The notes under the pieces were generated by a model. The model worked only from the letters and a program-made list of their open reading frames with translations, ran no database searches and was not told where the DNA came from. Shown one piece after another: positions 11,601-23,011 of a DNA stretch of 64,000 bases. Origin of the DNA: Zygnema cylindricum (taxonomy: Eukaryota; Streptophyta; Zygnematophyceae; Zygnematales; Zygnemataceae); NCBI GenBank assembly GCA_037447655.1, contig JBBHKE010001734.1:19206-83205 (forward strand). Direction: 5' to 3'. The position numbers were made by a program, and so were the translations under genes. Numbering within the stretch: position 1 is the first letter of the stretch; every line of letters starts with the position of its first letter.

Positions 11601-14600
11601 TATGTGCTAAGTTCTCTGCTCGTTCATGTAATTTCTGGTGGTGAATTCGACGGAACGGCGTTCTACGAATTAGCGCTGCCTGTAATGTTATTGATGCATG
11701 CGTGTGTGGGTTAGTTTTTGTTTACGTACCCTCTGATAGTGCATTTGACGAAATGGTGTACTCTCTAAAGGTGAACTGACGAAGTGAAACAGTGGATTGC
11801 AGCTGGCTATGTGGGGCGGCTACTGGGAGGGAACATACTTGGACCAGCATACAAGGGCATAGCTGTGGGCGATACAAAGACGACGTAGAAAAAGAAGCTG
11901 AGAGGGCCCATCGCGACTTGAAACGGTACATCCACTACCACTCTCGATGGAAAGCACATATGGATTCACTGCTACTGGAACAAAAGAAGAAGGAAGAGGC
12001 ACAGGCAAGAATTGCAAAGCTGGAAGCCAGTGAATCACAAGTGAAAGATTACACATGGCTTACAAACGGACTACAACGACTTTTTCGTGCTAGGCGTGCC
12101 CTTGCTTATTCCTATGCCTTTGCTTATTATATGTTTGGCAACGATCTTTTTAAAGGGGACATTGAAGAAAGCAAAAATGAAATGAATCAGTTCTTGTTTG
12201 AGGACCAACAGCAGCAGCTGGAAAGTGCTGTCGAAAAGTTGTCGAAGCTGGTGGAAACCAATATGGAGCTGACTACGGACGACGATAATGTACAAAAGAT
12301 AAGGATGGAGGTTATTAATTTGACAGCGTTAACTGACTCTCTGTGCAAGCGAATGTAAGCTATTTTATGGTTTCACGACGCAATGTTGTTACTTCTGCTG
12401 GACTTGTTTCTGTTTTACAAAGAGATTAGGCAGTGTCTAAATTGTGCAAACAACTTATGAAACAAAATTGCGATATTCACGCACTCTTCATTTTCACTTG
12501 AATCACTCTTTAGTTATGCATGGAATAATTTGTGGAGTGGAAGTTGTAGGATGGCAAGTAGGTAATAAGAGAGCTGGGAATCAGTTCAGATGATGGTTTC
12601 GGCGTACATAAACAGAGCATGAGTATCATGGTTTGAGGGGACTGGCACATCCATTAAGTTAACCTTTCTTTTTCACATGTTATTCCATTGCACTCCTATT
12701 GGTTTTTAAATTTTACTTTTTGAAGTTAACCTTACGTTCTGCTTTTCCTGTCTTAGTTAAACTTTGCAAAGCATATGGTTTTTTACGAATGAAGGGTAAA
12801 TTATGTTTTGTCACAGCAATCGGGATGACGATATGGTGTTTGTATATCTGAAAAGTGTGATTATTTACCATTCCTTGATGCAATCTTTGACTATGTCATA
12901 ATTGTGCAAACTTCTGTCAGGTACGATGTGATCGAAAACGACTTACTCGGGTCGTTGGAGCTTACGAGTCACCACATCGCTCCCTATAAAAGCCATGGCT
13001 ACTCCCGAGTAGCAGAAGTGGCAGAATGTGAAGTAGATAACAGGCTTTTACAACAATCAGATGCTGTGAATAGCGACCAACCGACTGAGACCATGGATAT
13101 TGGTGGGCCCTCGTTTCGACAAGTAGATAATCTGAAAGACACACCGAGATACAATGCTGCAGGTGAAGTCCTCTGTCAGTTTTGTTTGCTTCGTCAAGTG
13201 GAGGAATTACGTCTGTATCACATGGCTGGTTCGAAGTCTTTCGCAGCGTCACCATGGTGGTTTGGATGGTGTAGTCGTCAGGATTGCTATATATATATAC
13301 ATATTTGTGTACATATATTTAGTCTTTAGTATTACACGTAGTAATTTTATCCCCCTATTGTCGACTAGATATCTTGGCACATGAGCGCCCATTTGGCTCA
13401 TACAGTGTCTGGTGGTACAATGGTGCAGGAAATTCTGCCTTGTGCCACGCATAATGTACCACGGAAAACCTAACTTTGGTTTCCGCCGTTGTTCCTCTTC
13501 AAAGTGTCAGAGTAGTGCCAAGGGAGGACCGCTATAGGACTGAGCTTTTCATTGTTTTTGTGGGGGAGCCAAAGCATTCATCATCAGTGTTTTGTATATT
13601 TCGTGTAATCTCTTCCAGTTTTATATCTTACTGAATGTTTGTGTCTTACTTCACTAAAGTAGCTCTATCTAGAGCTTATGAGCACTATATGGAGGCCGAG
13701 GCAGTCGCCTAGTCACTTTTCTTATGCTGGATGGTGTATATTGTGTAAGAAAAAGAGAGAGCAGGTAGAAGTGACAAGACAAGACCTACCATTGGTGGCA
13801 GGTTCATTACTGGTCCAGGTTGACTTGATACCGAGTCAGTAGATTTGCTTCATTTTCTGTCAAATAGCTAGTGTGGGATCTTTACCTTTCAGCGTCTATT
13901 GAGCATAGACTTCCTCTACCTGTCTGTACATAGGTGCGGCAATATAAACGAATTTGGGTTGTTCTTTGTCAATTGTTTCCCGGACTGTTTGTATTTGGCT
14001 GTGCAGAAAAAATTTGTTGCGGCAGGGACGCTGTTTTCATGTTTTGTCACGTCTGTGATCTAAAATGTCATCAAACGTGTGTTAACATTTGTGGTTTCTT
14101 CTCACTGAGACACGGTTTTCTGCACTCGATTTATGTTGGAGTTTGGTGAAAAGATACTAAATTCAGCATTTTTTTCTTTTTTTTCTTTTTCTGTTTCCAT
14201 TAACTGTGTATCAGCCTTGTCATTTACTTGTTTGAGACATTAGCAATAGTGTACTTTAAAGAGGTAAAATGTTGCGGAACCAGGGTTAGATGGATCACTC
14301 CATGCTGGAAAGAACTGAAATATCCGAGGCAACATCGAGAAGCTGATAGCAAATGCATTTGAAGGATGGAGATTCTCAATGAATTGTAATTTGGCTTTGA
14401 CCATATGCAGGATTGCAGAGAATTGAAGTTCCGTTTCCCAATGATGGCCAACCCCCTGCTACTGGTTTTAGGAATCATTCTGATATGGATGGGCCAAGAC
14501 ACTGCTCTAATTCTGGGGGTATTGATGATATGACATCATCGGAGTCACTTTTTGGAGAACGTTTGTCACATGAAAGGGGTCTCAAACGTCCGGCTCCTGA

Positions 14601-15621
14601 TAGCAGTATATCTGGAAGTCTCAAATTGAGAAGAGCGTTAGGGACAGGCGATTATTGCAGTAGTAGAGAGGGGGTTGCAGTAGAAGGATCTGAGGATCAT
14701 GGAGCCGAAGAGTCGTCAGCAAACTGGAGAGGTAATCAAAGCAACGGAAGTAGCCATAAGGTAGTAGAGCTTATAGAAGGAGGTAATGGAGAAGACTCTG
14801 GAAGATCAGCAAGTTCGATGAACCCGGGAATGGATACGTCTGTAAATGGAGTCGCTCGGAGACAAACTGATGGCGCTGAGGGAAATATGTTAGAACCAGT
14901 TGAAGCTCCCGATATCGGAGGATTTGTTAATGGGGATGAAGTGCCCTCAAGTGCTGTCTGTCCTGTCTGTCAGATGACATTTGATCAACAGGCCGACAAT
15001 GTGCACATTAATGCCCATGTGGATCAGGTGTGTGCTCCATGTCTACCTCCAGTATGTAATTAAGCTTCTTTGTTCCTTTTGTAAGTCTTCTTCCGTGACC
15101 TTTTAGGTTTTCTAATGTTCCACACTTTCAAATCTCCAGGCTGTCCCTAGTCACTGCAGTACACCGTGAATTGTTATCAGCGTTAAAAACGTTCATTCGA
15201 TGCCTTTTTTCTTTTCTGCCTTCGGACCACAAGACAGGGTTAATAACACAACTGTTTTTTGTTAACTCTAATTTATTAAGCTGTTCAAAAACAGCCACGT
15301 CATTTGGAACTGAAATGTAATAAATATCACGAATATAATAGTTTTTCCACACTAAGAATTTCTTTACTCTAATAGCAATTCCTGGAGTAGTCCCTAGAAG
15401 CATCGTTGGTGGGAGAACAGATGCGGGAGGGAGAGAGAGAAGTAGAGGGAGAGGGAGAGAAAGAGAGACAGAGAGAGGGGAGCACTGAGGGGGAGGGAGG
15501 GAGGGGTTGTAAGGAACAGCCGAACTGTTTATGAGTGCATTCAAATGAAATGGAGTTTTTATCGGCTGAGTGGATGGTGGGGTGTTTCTCTTATTTGCAG
15601 TGTCTTGCAAATGTAGGATGA
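8695..15621 (+). CDS. RBR E3 ubiquitin ligase, Ariadne family, with C-terminal UBZ zinc finger
   Basis: Predicted exons: 8695-8814, 9442-9474, 10143-10425, 10835-11315, 11803-12354, 12921-13162, 14411-15027, 15601-15621. All junctions are GT-AG and in phase, giving 2349 nt and 782 residues. The order is an acidic N terminus (SEELDDDYEELE), a UBA-like helical region (~52-100), RING1 (C121, C124, C138, H140, C143, C146 and on), IBR, RING2 with the NGGCNLV motif whose C294 is the expected catalytic cysteine, and an Ariadne helical domain including YDVIENDLLGSLEL (~491). The tail is low-complexity and ends in a C2HC finger (C754, C757, H773, C777). RBR ligases take ubiquitin from an E2 (UBCH7 class) onto the RING2 cysteine before passing it to substrate; Ariadne members work with neddylated cullin-RING ligases. 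Exon 2 (IINKTSLLAAQ) is a 33-nt microexon. Least certain are the 13163 donor and the final exon, chosen because it completes the UBZ as HVDQ-CLANVG. Confidence 0.85.
8801..9200 (+). repeat. ~60-bp minisatellite copying an exon-intron junction
   Basis: About seven degenerate units each read roughly CCTGTNTATAAAGTATGTC, then AATGCGTCAACCATTTTGCAG. The first unit includes the last codons of exon 1 and its donor GTATGT (8815). Later units begin near 8866, 8920, 8987, 9034, 9096 and 9155. Several retain a donor-like GTATGT and an acceptor-like TTTTGCAG. Confidence 0.75.
9856..10009. mobile_element. MITE relic in ligase intron 2
   Basis: CGCTATTAGTGTTAATAATG at the left faces GACGCTAATAGG at the right, with GTGTTAACAACATTATTTAA inside. 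It resembles the subfamily at 38858-39060. The outermost CACCG ends are lost. Confidence 0.5.
10431..10586. mobile_element. MITE relic directly after the exon 3 donor
   Basis: TACACTGCCCATCGCTGTTA begins five bases past the exon 3 boundary, just beyond the donor GTAAG. GTGTTAATAACACTATTTAA and ACCAATTGCG follow as internal and right-hand remnants. The insertion would have landed almost on the splice donor without destroying it. Confidence 0.45.
15160..15389. mobile_element. TACACCG-family MITE in the last ligase intron
   Basis: Left end TACACCGTGAATTGTTATCA, right end TCTAATAGCAATTCCTGGAGTA, with GTTAATAACACAACTG and CAGCCACGTCATTTGGAACT inside. Both ends fall within the predicted intron 15028-15600. 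If that intron were not removed, translation would stop soon after, at 15061. Confidence 0.65.
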
Positions 15622-16171
15622 GATCTGTCTTTATGGTAAGGGAGAAATACCTATTGAGAGTAAACGAGCTTCGATAATGTCGCCCACCATTCGTCATATG
15701 AATGGAGTTCATAATTTCGAACGGAGTTCATGATTCGAATGGAGATTATAATCGGGATGGAGTTCATATGGGTGAGAATTCATTTTGGTCGGTGCCATTA
15801 TTGTGACAGGCATTCTGTCAGCTTATAGGCTCTCCAAAACTGTGAGATTGGGACTGGGGCTCTCTTTCTCTTCTTCTTTTTCTTTCTTTTTTTCTCTTTT
15901 TTAGCTTGTCAAGGTTAGGGTTAAACTGTCAAGCGTCGTTAGATTGTAAAATACTAATCCCAATTCAAAGAGGACTTGGAACTTTCAATGTGTTTGAATT
16001 TGTCGCAAATGGTCATGGGATAATTGGGAATCACAAGATATATTCGAGTGATTCATTCATGGACGTGTGGAGCTATATGAGATGGAAATTGCAAAGAGTC
16101 GTGTTTTTGGAATATTTGAAAATTACGATGCGTGTACTCTCATCGGTGAAACTAGGTACTCATTCAGATTG
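15622..16171. other. Downstream of the ligase: GAATGGAGTTCAT repeats, no gene
   Basis: About 15690-15770 holds four imperfect ~20-bp repeats of GAATGGAGTTCATAAT. A pyrimidine tract sits at 15855-15900. The 15906-16172 open frame has no recognisable domain and no homologous copy in the other block, so I do not call it a gene. Confidence 0.5.
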
Positions 16172-16440
16172 ACTTTAGGCGGGGCCTCAATCTTTAATAA
16201 TCTTAAATGGTATAAATTTTTGTAATGACGGGTTTTTCCTGGGATGTTTCCTGAAGATTTACTTGAACCCGGAGTTTTGGTTGCACCATCTACCAATATT
16301 TGGTTGGGATTTTGACCAATTTTGGACCAATATTCTGGTTGGGGTTTTGACGGATATCTGGTTGGGGTTTTGTCCAGTATTTTTCCGGGTTTTTACCAAT
16401 AATTGTTTGGGAATTTGATCAATATTTGGATTGGATTTTT
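16172..16440. repeat. Dispersed repeat, copy 1, with ATTTGGTTGGG units
   Basis: Begins ACTTTAGGCGGGGCCTCAAT and is nearly identical to 22260-22505. The right half is a run of ~25-bp units of the kind ATTTGGTTGGGATTTTGACC. It marks the left edge of the duplicated block (16172-19283 and 22260-25176). Confidence 0.8.
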
Positions 16441-16599
16441 ACCGATATTTGGTCGGGTCTTTGTCAAAGGTCATAATTTCTTAATAGGTTTGATTAGTGA
16501 TGTCATCATTTGAAATGCACCTTCAAAGCCTGTTGTCATATTAGTTTTCCTCTAGAATACATATCACATGCAGCTAAATTTGGTATAATAAAAAAGCTA

Positions 16600-17490
16600 C
16601 TCCAACTCTCGTCGACAGATCTCTGCTCAAAAAAAACCAACCGAGACAAAAAACATCATGTAATCAAACTTTGTTAGGAGTGTGCGATGGTGAACAATCC
16701 GGGAACCAAAACCGCAAAGAACCATATATTAACAAGATTACCTTATCTAGTAACACACAGGATAAATTAAAAAGCACGATGGTAAACCATCTGAGTCCGG
16801 GGGTACAAAAGGGGTGGAATGGCCAAAACTGAAAAACTACAAGCAGTGCAATAAAAAACAAAGAAAGCATCGTGAACACATAAAAATGGCAAGTAGAATA
16901 AAAGCACCCAAACTCAAAATGAAAAGCATGGCAACTCACTAAACCAAAACAACAACCCCAAGTAGTAGAAGTAGGGTTTTCCAAAATAATATCACAAAAA
17001 ATGCGACGGGCACCATCGAGCAAAACAACATCGATCCGGCGCGAGGGAAGAACATGAGAAACCTCTCGACGCACAGAAAAGCCCCCCGCAGAAGCGATAG
17101 TCGCAACAACGTCGCGGATAGTGTTGTGCGCCTGGAGAAATTCTCCCCTATGGGAGCAGCGAAGCAAATGGGCACCATCGGCCCCTAAGACACGACCACA
17201 TGCGCAAACTAGAGAGCCAAGTAAAGGAGGATGGGGGAGGCCCAGGCGAAACCGGCGGGCGGTGGTGAACTGAGCAGGTGAGAATCGAAGAGTGGACAAA
17301 ATAGGTGTAGCGAATAGCCAAGACCCAGAACCAGGTCCACCAGAAGAGAGAAGACGGGCACGCGAAGAATTATCTAGTAGCAAGTTTAGCCAATTTGGTA
17401 ATACGTTTATCCCATGGAGTAATAAGATTGTCATTCAATCTCTCATTCGATCTCTTACACAATCTCTCATAAAGTCTCTCGTTGAGGATT
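16600..17490 (-). pseudogene. LINE relic, 3' end of reverse-transcriptase ORF
   Basis: Minus-strand frame 17434-16664 contains LPHPPLLGSLVCACGRVLGA followed by DGAHLLRCSH and LPSRRIDVVLLDGARRIFCD. These are a cysteine/histidine cluster and an endonuclease-like tail seen after the RT domain in a plant/algal LINE group. The related sequence at 49700-52470 keeps the RT domain itself. The RT core is missing here, so the piece is 5'-truncated. Its 3' flank (GATGGTAAACCAT, then CTGAGTCCGGGG) matches the one near 49785. It interrupts block A, since block B has no counterpart. Confidence 0.7.
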
Positions 17491-18437
17491 AATATTTCCG
17501 ACGGCCTCCTGGCTTATGATTTACCGTCGAACTTTGAATAATTCATAGGTCAAATGTGTGAAATCAATTGGAAACACTATACATGGTCACCTCAAAGTGT
17601 TTACGGTATTAAAGGTATAATACACATGTAATATGGGGTAAAAAATCATAAAGCGTTTCTAATTTTTTCCACACATTCACTTGTGAAAAACAGGCTATCC
17701 TGTCTCGGGTTATATAACCAAACGTTTTTCTTTTTTTCTTCTTTTTTTTCTTTTGGAAGGTGAAAGCCTATTCGTGCGTTAATGCAATTTCCCGTTTTTG
17801 TTGCCAATACTTCTATTTATTTCTCAAAATCTGAGTCAGATTCCACGGTATTTAGTGTGGATATGAAGGATGTAAGGAAATTGCCAGGGGCTCCTTTGTC
17901 TATGTACAGATAAACGTATGTACGAAACAATATCCTGAAAAGTAAAAAGATTGGTTTGCAAAACGGTCACGTGACAGGGCAACGAAGATTTGGGTTTAGC
18001 GTTGAATATCGGAGACAAAATATCGACAAATTATATATCGGAAGTTTTGGCCTTCCGGAACCAATGTTATCCTTTAAATTCGACATGTCATCAGATGTCA
18101 CGGTACATCAATACAAGGTTACCTTTTTAGAGATTTTGCACCAATCCGATTGGAATAGCTCTTGGTACTTGTACTTTTCTGCCCGCAAAAACGTGATGCG
18201 GTCAGCATTTTTCAAACAGCTTAAGGAGCAATTTGAAAATATTCATGGAAAAAAAAAATCAACGCAATTGGTCGGACGGGAAGAGAGAACGTGTCAAACG
18301 AATCTGAAATATTCTTTAAGACAATAGAAGATACACGTCAGCACAAAAAAGTACACATTTGCCGGCTCTGAATGGACTGCCGAAACGACGCAGTCGTACG
18401 CTTAGGAAATCTACCGGTTGTCCTGCTTACAGATCAC
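17480..18437. repeat. Block A middle part, homologous to 22590-24428
   Basis: Shares CCTCCTGGCTTATGATTTA-type sequence, the foldback at 17551-17690, TAAACGTATG, TCACGTGACAGGG, GATTTGGGTTTAGCGTTGAA and CAGCACAAAAAAGTACACAT with block B. B carries an additional 472-bp MITE (23012-23483) and a different stretch at 23580-24215. No conserved frame was seen. Confidence 0.7.
17551..17690. mobile_element. Small foldback element, GAAATCAATTGGAAAC family
   Basis: Left half AAATGTGTGAAATCAATTGG with CATGGTCACC; right half AAAGCGTTTCTAATTTTTTCC then ACACATTCAC, approximately its inverse. Related copies lie at 22655-22790 and, more diverged, at 62620-62895; a left-half fragment occurs near 47760. Termini are not resolved. 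Confidence 0.5.
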
Positions 18438-19047
18438 TACACCGCGAATCGTAATTAGAGTAGATTACTCTAATTCGGTCGCTCGAAATATCGACTCTAT
18501 GACATCAAATATAGTAAACGATTTTAATTTTTTCATTATTCTAATTTAGGTAAGTTTAATTAGCGTAAAAAATTGTAATATAGGCTCGTTTTAAATAGCG
18601 TGGAGTACGGACAACGTTCGACCGTGCAAAGCTGTACTTTTTTAAGCAAAAAGGTACAAATAATAATTTAATAGAATTGCGCTCACACATGAAATCGCAC
18701 TAAACGAAAAGTCAATCAAAGCCATTCGCATAACTCTCGTCCGTCGACAGCATCGTCGTCATTGTGAACATTAACTGACATTCAACGCGACAAATAATAC
18801 TAACGTCATAATGACGTCAAACCTATACGGACTGACAGATTTTGTACGTCTACATAATTTAGTGTTCAAAATTTCAGCACGGATAATTATAGCCGACATA
18901 ACCCAATATAGAGTACTTAAATAAATTAGAGTAAACTTCCTCTGTGAAAAAGTTGTATCACATGTATTAGAGTTCATTACTCTAATTGGTTTTTTTTTGT
19001 TTTTTAACTCTAATATTTTCACTACTCTAATTACAATTCGCGGTGTA
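18438..19047. mobile_element. 610-bp MITE, TACACCGCG / ATTAGAGTAAT subfamily
   Basis: Left TACACCGCGAATCGTAATTA, right inverse TAATTACAATTCGCGGTGTA. Near each end are repeated ACTCTAAT/ATTAGAGT words. A minus-strand frame ending LFVALNVS (18771-19022) recurs in the element at 26466-27030. The homologous element in block B is 24429-24934, with a shorter interior. Confidence 0.8.
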
Positions 19048-19080
19048 CATTATATTTGAAATTTTGAATTACCAGTGTAC

Positions 19081-19283
19081 TACACCGTGTATCGCTATTA
19101 ATGTTTAGAAAAAAAATCGCCACTCAAAACATCTTTAATTCGTACACACTTGTCCGATTTTAAAATTGAGACCGCCAATCAGAAGTTGGGAATCTTACCT
19201 TTCAATCGCAACCGTCAGATCTAAAATCCGACATGCGTGTACGGAGAAAAGATGTTTTATGGAGACGAAAAAAACATTAATGG
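19081..19283. mobile_element. TACACCG MITE truncated by the gypsy LTR
   Basis: Left end TACACCGTGTATCGCTATTA and the family body up to AAAAAACATTAA, where the expected ending is replaced by GGTACTTTCGC. The intact counterpart in block B is 24955-25176. The break marks the insertion point of the gypsy-derived sequence. Confidence 0.75.
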
Positions 19284-20464
19284 TACTTTCGCATGTAATC
19301 GAAACTTAGTCTTGTTACTTTGTTTTTTAGCGAAGATTCTCTGTACAACTTTCAGAGCATTCGAAGGTAAACGCAAATAACTTGTTACTTAAAAAAGTGA
19401 CTCACGTAGACGTGTACGAAACAATGTGACAAATGAAGTAGTACACAAATGAGGCAAAACTTCCACTCGCCTTCAATTTGAGGCGTCTCTCCGTGTAACA
19501 GGATCTCCTACCTCTCAAAAAATCCCATTACTACAAACAATCCCAACCACACATTCCACAAATTGGAAAATACACATCCACATTGGACCAGACTCACATA
19601 AGGATAAACTTTAAATTCAGAGAAGCTTCTATCCACATAACATTAACTTGGTCTCTTGCCCTCGTGACTCAACCCTTCTTATTAAAGCGTTTTCCACTAC
19701 TCTCCACTCTTAATAATTTTATATCTTAACTACTAAAACACTATTTAGTTCGTAAGAGATTTCAATGCAAAAATGCATTTTCTCCAATTTGGTGTTAATC
19801 TCTCAGGACCAAGACCAGCCGGGATTTCCACAAACTTTTCCAAAGGAAAAGATGTTTACTCTCCTCTTACACTTCACTATTTATCCATCATCGCCCTGGA
19901 CTCGCCAGGCCAGAGTCAACGCTCCGTTTTAACAGGCTTTTACCTGTGCCAATCATTGATGAGCAAGGACTCAGACTGACCAATGCAAAAACGTGCGAAA
20001 TCTCTTACTAACTACTTAGCACTTTACTAACCAATCAAACGTTACGTTTCACTACGTAACATTTACGTGCAAAAGTGCGCGCCAAACAAACGCGACTTCG
20101 CACGATCGTGCGTAACAAATTTCGTACGCGAAACTTCCTACGAAATTCTCTTAAGTGAAAGTGACGTTTCGTACTAAAATTTGTATGAAACGAACCACCG
20201 TGCATACTAAACGTTTCTTTAGAACTTTATGAAACGTACACGCGTAATTTCGGTACTAATTTGACCCTTAACCCGTTTCAATGATACCCACTTGTTATTT
20301 AGACCCCACGCTGTCACCTAAATACACCCATCGCTATAACTTTTAAAATATAACTCCAAATAGCGTGATTCTTTCGCGGACGTCTACCAAATTTAGTACT
20401 CTATAATCATAACACCTAAATACCCTTTTATAAACAAGTTCGATCCGCTATTACTGTTACATCA
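19284..20464 (-). repeat. Candidate 3' LTR of a truncated gypsy element
   Basis: On the minus strand a purine tract (GGAGGGGA, plus 20465-20472) is followed directly by TGATGTAACAG at 20464, the usual polypurine-tract/LTR arrangement. About 1.18 kb then runs to the interrupted MITE at 19284. The distal end is inferred only from the break in that MITE, because the 5' LTR and hence the TSD partner are absent. Confidence 0.55.
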
Positions 20465-22259
20465 TCCCCTCCTTATTTTTAACTGACCTCAATTAAAACA
20501 CCTTTAATTCTCAAGACGGGACTTCTATATTATTATCCCTCCAATACCTTTGTAAAAACTCAGAATTTTTATCCTCTAAAGTCAACTCAATTTTTATCCT
20601 CTAAAGTCGACTCAATTTTTATCCTCTAAAGTCATCTCATCCTTAGGCCTTCCTAGATAATGCACTTGCCAGAATAAAGTATCGCCGACCTTGAACCGTT
20701 GACCAACCCAATCTATTACCCATTTGTGGACTTCTGGTTTTATAATTATTGAGGGATCCAATTCCAATTCTCCTTGAGTTGGTCGAAGATTCGCTGGTTT
20801 CAATTGGCTGATGTGTATCACTGGATGAATTTTTGTTGAAGGGGAAAAGTCAAATTTGGCAGCAACTGACGATATCATCTCGATTACAGTAAATGGTCCA
20901 ATGTACTTAGGAGCAAATTTCCGCGTAGGATCCGATTGTTCCTCGATCTTGCACCTGTAATGAGTTGTAGAAAGCCAAACCTTTTCACCTGTGCGTAACA
21001 CCCAATCACCCCGTTTGCGGTTAGCATTTAATACTTGCCTTCTTTATGCCTCCACTAATGCATCCCGGACAGTTTTCCAAACTGTTTAACGTTTTCCCAA
21101 AACTTTGTTCCAGAACCTCTATTCTCTTGAGTGACCCTTGTTATTAAGTCTAATGCTTCTCTAGGTTGGTATCCGTATGCAACTTTAAATGTTCGGAATC
21201 TTGTACTAGCATGTTTACATGAATTGTATGCAAATTCCATTAATGGCAGTTTAGATTCTCATGTGTTTTGAATTCCAATGCAAACAGTCATAAGCATGTC
21301 CTCTAGTGTACGGTTAATCCTTTCTGTCTGTCCATCTGTCTGAGGATGATAAGCGGTACTCATTTTCAATTTAGAGCCTAAATTTTGTTGTAATTCTTTC
21401 CAAAAAGCAGACGTAAATTTAGAATCTCTATCACAGACTATAGATAGAGGGACTGCATGATGTCTGACCATGTTGTCAAAATATAACTACTACAAATAAA
21501 AATATATGACATTTTTTAGTAGTAAAAATCAACAAAATTAGTGATAACTACTCTCCCACTTCAGGATTGCATAATCTATCCCCAATTTGCAAATACAGTA
21601 AACCATTCTCTAGTCTAAAGTTTTTGACATGCCTCTCAGTCAATGGGTCAGAATTCCCTCCCGAAATATTCTTGCAAATCACAAAAAAATACAGATCTTT
21701 ATCATAACCATTTCTAACAGAAAAACAATTCATATTGAGCCATAACACTTATTTCAAAACATCTACTTAAAGGATCTGCGACTACATTTGTCTTCCCAGG
21801 AATATGTTTGACATTAAATTTGAAATATGCTAATTTCTGCATCCACCTAACCTGTCTGCTAGTCATAATATGTGTATCTCTTAATCTGTGGAAATAAGAG
21901 AATGTTTTATTATCACAGTAAACTGTAAATTCTTCATTAAAGAAAGAACAACGCAATTTCACCAATGCATGTACGATTGCAAGTAATTCATTTTCTTGTG
22001 CTGTATAGTTCTTTTCAGCATCATTGAATTTTCAGGACTCAAAAGCAATAGGATGGAAGTGTTTGCCGACTTTTTACTTATGACTGCACATAACCTTGAT
22101 GAGATGCATCTGTAGTGATCAGAACTTCAAATTCCCCAGCACGGTCACGATACACCAGTGTAGGGGCACAGGTCAACTTCCCTTTTAGTTCCTCGAATGC
22201 TCCCTCCTGATCAGCTCCCCACACAAACATCTCCTTCTCCTGAAGTAAATCCATCAAAG
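20465..22259 (-). pseudogene. Truncated Ty3/gypsy pol: RT end, RNase H, integrase, chromodomain-like tail
   Basis: Read on the minus strand from 22259: an RT C-terminal/RNase H start (FVWGADQEGAFEELKGKL, LITTDASHQG), then RNase H (QVRWMQKLAYFKFNVKHIPG), part of the integrase (LSIVCDRDSKFTSAFWKEL, TAYHPQTDGQTERINR) and a tail with KWVIDWVGQRFKVGD resembling a chromodomain region. There are stops and frame changes at about 21714, 21548, 21240 and 21055. The catalytic middle of the integrase is missing between 21480 and 21550. Three ~28-bp repeats (GACTTTAGAGGATAAAAATT on the minus strand) lie at 20560-20645. Everything upstream of the RT end is gone; 22260 joins straight into block B. Confidence 0.85.
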
Positions 22260-22505
22260 GACTTTAGGCGGGGCCTCAATCTTTAATAATCTTAAATGGT
22301 GTAAATTTTTGTAATGACGGGTTTTACCTGGGATGTTTCCTGAAGATTTACTTGAACCCGGAGTTTTGGTTGCACCATCTACCAATGTTTGGTTGGGATT
22401 TTGTCCAATTTTGGACCAATATTCTAGTTGGGTTTTTGACGGATATCTGGTTGGGGGTTTATCCAGTATTTTTCCGGGTTTTTACCAATAATTGTTTGGG
22501 AATGT
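22260..22505. repeat. Dispersed repeat, copy 2 (block B start)
   Basis: Nearly identical to 16172-16420, from ACTTTAGGCGGGGCCTCAAT through the ATTTGGTTGGG units to AATAATTGTTTGGGAATG. It abuts the truncated gypsy pol with no visible target duplication. Confidence 0.85.
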
Positions 22506-22654
22506 AATCTATGAACATGTGACACAAGGTTGCAAGGTGTTGTTTTAGTCTTTAATATAACTGCTAAAACCTATTGTATTGTATAAGAAAAATTATAATG
22601 TTTCTGACAGCCTCCTGGCTTGTGATTAAGCGTCGAACCTCGAATAATTCATAG

Positions 22655-22790
22655 GTCAAATGTGTGAGATCAATTGGAAACACTGTACATGGTCACCTCG
22701 TAGTGTTTACGGTGTAAAAGGTATAATATACATGTAATATGGGGTAAAAAATCACAAAGCGTTTCTAATTGTTTCCACGCACTCACCTGT
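22655..22790. mobile_element. Small foldback element, block B copy
   Basis: Counterpart of 17551-17690: AAATGTGTGAGATCAATTGG on the left and AAAGCGTTTCTAATTGTTTCC on the right, approximately inverted. Confidence 0.5.
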
Positions 22791-23011
22791 GAAAAACAAG
22801 CTATCCTGTCTCAAATTATTTAACCAAACGTTTTTTTTTTTTTGGAAGGGCGTGCGTTAATGTAATCACCCGGTTTTATTGCCAGTACCTCTGTTTATTT
22901 ATGAAAATCTGGGTCAGATTCACCACAATATTTAGTGTGGGTATAAAGGATATAAAGAATTTGCCAAGGGCTTCCTTGTCTATGTATAGATAAACGTATG
23001 CATGAAACAAT

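Noticed and set aside
13934-14149. Possible extra ligase exon with CHVCDLKCHQTC
   Set aside because: The cysteines look finger-like, but no donor follows in phase, whereas joining 13162 to 14411 is in phase without it.
14999-15063. Ligase ending at the in-frame TAA after HVDQVCAPCLPPVCN
   Set aside because: CAG/GTGTGT is a plausible donor, and splicing to 15601 gives the canonical H-x3-H-x3-C spacing; read-through gives the wrong spacing. Kept as an alternative end.
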